Origin: Paracraurococcus lichenis
GTDB taxonomy: Bacteria > Pseudomonadota > Alphaproteobacteria > Acetobacterales > Acetobacteraceae
NCBI RefSeq assembly: GCF_030657435.1
Contig: NZ_JAUTWS010000003.1
Location: 62,001 to 126,000 of the forward strand
DNA: 64,000 bases
Direction: 5' to 3'
Shown: one piece after another, positions 62,232-64,000 of the stretch
Layout of the letters: every line of letters begins with the position of its first letter
How positions within the stretch are numbered: the first letter of the stretch is position 1
Translations under genes and position numbers: made by a program
The notes under the pieces: model-generated
Seen by the model: only the letters and a program-made list of their open reading frames with translations
Told to the model about the DNA's origin: nothing
Databases searched by the model: none

Positions 62232-63227
62232 TCAGTCGGCGCGCCAGTTCAGCCGGCGCAGCAGCCATTCCCGATAGGCCAGCGCGGCCGAGGGCGGCGG
62301 CGCGATGGCCGCGAGCAGCGGCGCCGCCTCCGTCCCCGGCAGGGCCCGCAGCCCGGGCGCCCAGCCCTGGCGGCCTTCCTCCTCCAGCCAGCGCAGGGCG
62401 GCGCCGCGCCAGGCCGCGACGATGTCGGCCGGCGTCAGCGGCGGCAGCACCAGCGCCGCCTGCAGCCGGATGCTCGCCGCCGCCGCGGCCAGCGCCGCCC
62501 GCAACTCGGGCGGCCCGAGGAGGCGCAGGTCGTGCAGGGAGGGCAGGTCGGGCAGCGCCGGGTCGCGCTGGCCGGCCGGCTCCAGCGTGAACCAGGGCCG
62601 CGCCCCGCAGGCGGCGAGGCGGCCCGGGATGTCGGCGCCGTGCAGCAGCACCGCCTCGGCGACGCCCTGGGCGAGCGCCGCCTCGGCCCGCGGCGGCGGC
62701 AGGCCGAGCACCGGGCTGGCGGCGAAGCCCAGCAGGTCGAGCGCGAGCAGCCCCGCCGCCCCCGGCATGTCGGGCGCGCCGAGGCCGAAGCGCGGGGCGG
62801 CGCCGGGCGGTGGCATCGCCTCCCGCCCCGCCAGCACGGCGGAGCCCTGCAGGGCGCAGACCGGCAGCCAGCCGGCGGGATCGAAGCGGGCGCGCGGGTC
62901 GCCGACCAGGCGGGCGAGCGGTGCCGCGCCGGGGAGCAGCAGCAGGGTGCGGCCGTCCGGCGCGCTTTCGGTGACGAAGCGATTGGCCGCGGTCACGCCG
63001 TCCGGGCCGCCGAGGACGCTATGCCCCAGCCGGATGGCCGTGGTGGCGCCGCGGGCGAGCGAGGCGGCGAGATGGGCGGCCAAGCGGGCGAGGGGGCCAT
63101 CCTCCGGCCCCGGCACCAGCAGGGTGGCGGCAGGCGGCAGCATGGCCCGCGCCGGCGCGGCCAGGGCAAGGCCGCCGGTGGCGAGCCCCGCCTGCAGCAG
63201 GCGGCGCCGGGTCGGGCTGGCTGGCAT
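62232..63227 (-). CDS. Tat-exported Bug/TctC-like periplasmic protein (degenerate)
   Basis: 331-residue protein with a twin-arginine leader TRRRLLQAGLATGGLALAAPARA. The mature part shows weakened Bug features: VLGGPDGVTAANRFVTESAPDGRTLLLLPGAAPL resembles the ligand-loop region of TctC (GG.G..G...V..A.PDG.TL). The domain is otherwise poorly conserved and very Ala/Leu/Pro rich. GGGGGAGG precedes the ATG. Not adjacent to transporter genes; probably a scavenging or sensing receptor. Confidence 0.72.
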   Translation of the reverse strand: MPASPTRRRLLQAGLATGGLALAAPARAMLPPAATLLVPGPEDGPLARLAAHLAASLARGATTAIRLGHSVLGGPDGVTAANRFVTESAPDGRTLLLLPGAAPLARLVGDPRARFDPAGWLPVCALQGSAVLAGREAMPPPGAAPRFGLGAPDMPGAAGLLALDLLGFAASPVLGLPPPRAEAALAQGVAEAVLLHGADIPGRLAACGARPWFTLEPAGQRDPALPDLPSLHDLRLLGPPELRAALAAAAASIRLQAALVLPPLTPADIVAAWRGAALRWLEEEGRQGWAPGLRALPGTEAAPLLAAIAPPPSAALAYREWLLRRLNWRAD

Positions 63228-63342
63228 CGCGGTTCCTCCCCCTGGCGGGTCGCCTCCTCGGGCCCGGCACAAGGCCGGGTGACCGCTTGCGTATGTCAGG
63301 CGGGCCGGTCCGGGTCCATGGGCCGCGCGGTCCTCGGGCCGA

Positions 63343-63438
63343 CCTGCCGGCCGGGCGGGCCGGTTCAGACCTGCGCGATGTCGGTGCTCCGGTCGCCGGT
63401 CGGCCCTGCCGGCCGGCGGACCGCTTCGGACCTGCGCG
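63343..63438. repeat. Imperfect direct repeat of about 34 bases upstream of the Tat gene
   Basis: Two copies, about 63344-63377 and 63405-63438, both starting CCTGCCGGCCGG and ending ACCTGCGCG, 62 bases apart start to start. The 240-base gap between the periplasmic protein gene and apt holds them with several GGCCGG and CCGGTC palindromic pieces; no gene is evident. Confidence 0.55.
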
Positions 63439-63467
63439 CCTTCCGGCGCCGCGGGCATCGGGCCGCG

Positions 63468-64000
63468 TCAGTCGTCGTAGCGCAGCAGCGCCTCGAAGGG
63501 CACGTCCAGCCGCTGGCGGCCGTTGAGGAAGCTGAGCTCGATCAGCGCCGCGCTCGCCGGCACCACCGCGCCGGCCTGGCGGAGCAGCGCGATGCCGGCC
63601 GCCATGGTGCCGCCGGTGGCCAGCAGGTCGTCCAGCAGCACCACGCGCTGGCCGGGCTGCACCGCATCGGCCTGCATCTCGATCCGGTCGGTGCCGTATT
63701 CCAGCGCATAGTCCAGCCCGACCGTCGCGCCCGGCAGCTTGCGCGGCTTGCGCAGCATGACGAAGCCTAAGCCCAGCTCGAGCGCGAGGGGGGCGGCGAC
63801 CAGGAAGCCGCGGCTCTCGATGCCCGCCAGCAAGTCCGGCTTGTAGGGACGGATGACGCGCGCGAGGCGGGCCATGGCGGCGCGCCAGGCCGGGCCGTGC
63901 CGCAGCAGGGTGGAGATGTCGTAGAACAGGATGCCGGGCTTGGGGAAATCCGGGATGCCGCGGATGTGGTCGCGGAGGTCGAGGTCGTCGTGGGTCTCGG
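63468..64000 (-). CDS. apt: Adenine phosphoribosyltransferase (5' end outside window)
   Basis: Type I phosphoribosyltransferase of the purine salvage pathway, converting adenine and PRPP to AMP. The visible 177 codons start inside the gene ([18 protein letters not shown]) and run to the stop at 63468. PRPP-binding signature [21 protein letters not shown] is complete; [15 protein letters not shown] and RKPRKLPG (the flexible loop) are typical of APT. The true start lies beyond base 64000. No other purine gene is visible. Confidence 0.93.
   Translation of the reverse strand, partial: ETHDDLDLRDHIRGIPDFPKPGILFYDISTLLRHGPAWRAAMARLARVIRPYKPDLLAGIESRGFLVAAPLALELGLGFVMLRKPRKLPGATVGLDYALEYGTDRIEMQADAVQPGQRVVLLDDLLATGGTMAAGIALLRQAGAVVPASAALIELSFLNGRQRLDVPFEALLRYDD

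Overview
The window is visibly very GC-rich and densely packed. The first 13.7 kb is one end of a photosynthesis gene cluster of the type carried by purple and aerobic anoxygenic phototrophic Alphaproteobacteria. The gene set (crtEF-bchCXYZ-pufBALMC with a tetraheme pufC and no pufQ or pufX), the abundance of Bug/TctC-type periplasmic proteins and the general gene content suggest an Acetobacteraceae-like organism (Roseomonas/Paracraurococcus type). That placement is an inference; no 16S rRNA gene or other taxonomic marker is present. I found no tRNA, rRNA, CRISPR array, insertion sequence or prophage, and no gene-free stretch longer than about 300 bases.

Region 1 (1-14.98 kb), photosynthesis. 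It holds the 3' part of bchE (oxygen-independent cyclase) and bchJ, then an opposing DUF2189 membrane-protein gene. Next comes the superoperon-like run crtE-crtF-bchC-bchX-bchY-bchZ-pufB-pufA-pufL-pufM-pufC. Full-consensus PpsR/CrtJ sites (TGTC-N10-GACA) lie upstream of crtE and of bchC; the bchC site overlaps the -35 of a good sigma70-like promoter. A strong hairpin lies between pufA and pufL, where differential mRNA stability sets the antenna to reaction-centre ratio in Rhodobacter. A terminator closes pufC. A membrane-anchored diheme cytochrome c with two nearly duplicated heme domains follows and could feed electrons to the reaction centre or to an oxidase.

Region 2 (15-23.5 kb), chaperone-like ATPase modules and transport. 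Two independent MoxR AAA-ATPase plus VWA (CoxE-like) pairs face outward on opposite strands. They flank a DUF1003 membrane protein and a complete tripartite tricarboxylate transporter (tctB-tctA-tctC).

Region 3 (23.5-36.7 kb), a catabolic block. It holds an FMN-dependent 2-hydroxyacid dehydrogenase, a small lipoprotein, a ThDP enzyme, an acyl-CoA dehydrogenase, a 2OG-Fe(II) oxygenase-like protein and an alpha/beta hydrolase. An N-acyl-D-amino-acid deacylase-like amidohydrolase, an M20 N-carbamoylase/allantoate-hydrolase-like enzyme, a lone molybdenum hydroxylase large subunit and a TetR regulator follow.

Region 4 (36.7-48.5 kb). A CYP153-type alkane/fatty-acid omega-hydroxylase operon (ferredoxin reductase, ferredoxin, P450) is followed by a response regulator and HWE histidine kinase pair. 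Then come an unusual three-gene operon (ureidoglycine-aminohydrolase-like bicupin, fatty acid desaturase, homoserine-acetyltransferase-like hydrolase), a PoxB-like ThDP enzyme, an isochorismatase-family hydrolase and an asparaginase.

Region 5 (48.5-64 kb), housekeeping and miscellaneous. A YhaO/YhaN (SbcD/SbcC-like) pair is followed by an EamA exporter, an MBL-fold hydrolase, an HD-domain protein, an O-methyltransferase, a thioesterase, a YdjM-like membrane hydrolase, and an NAD(P)H oxidoreductase with a divergent LysR regulator and palindromic operator. An epimerase, two more Bug/TctC-like periplasmic proteins, an Hpt-like protein lacking the usual HxLKG lysine, and a partial apt gene end the window. 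Convergent gene pairs are commonly separated by perfect hairpins.
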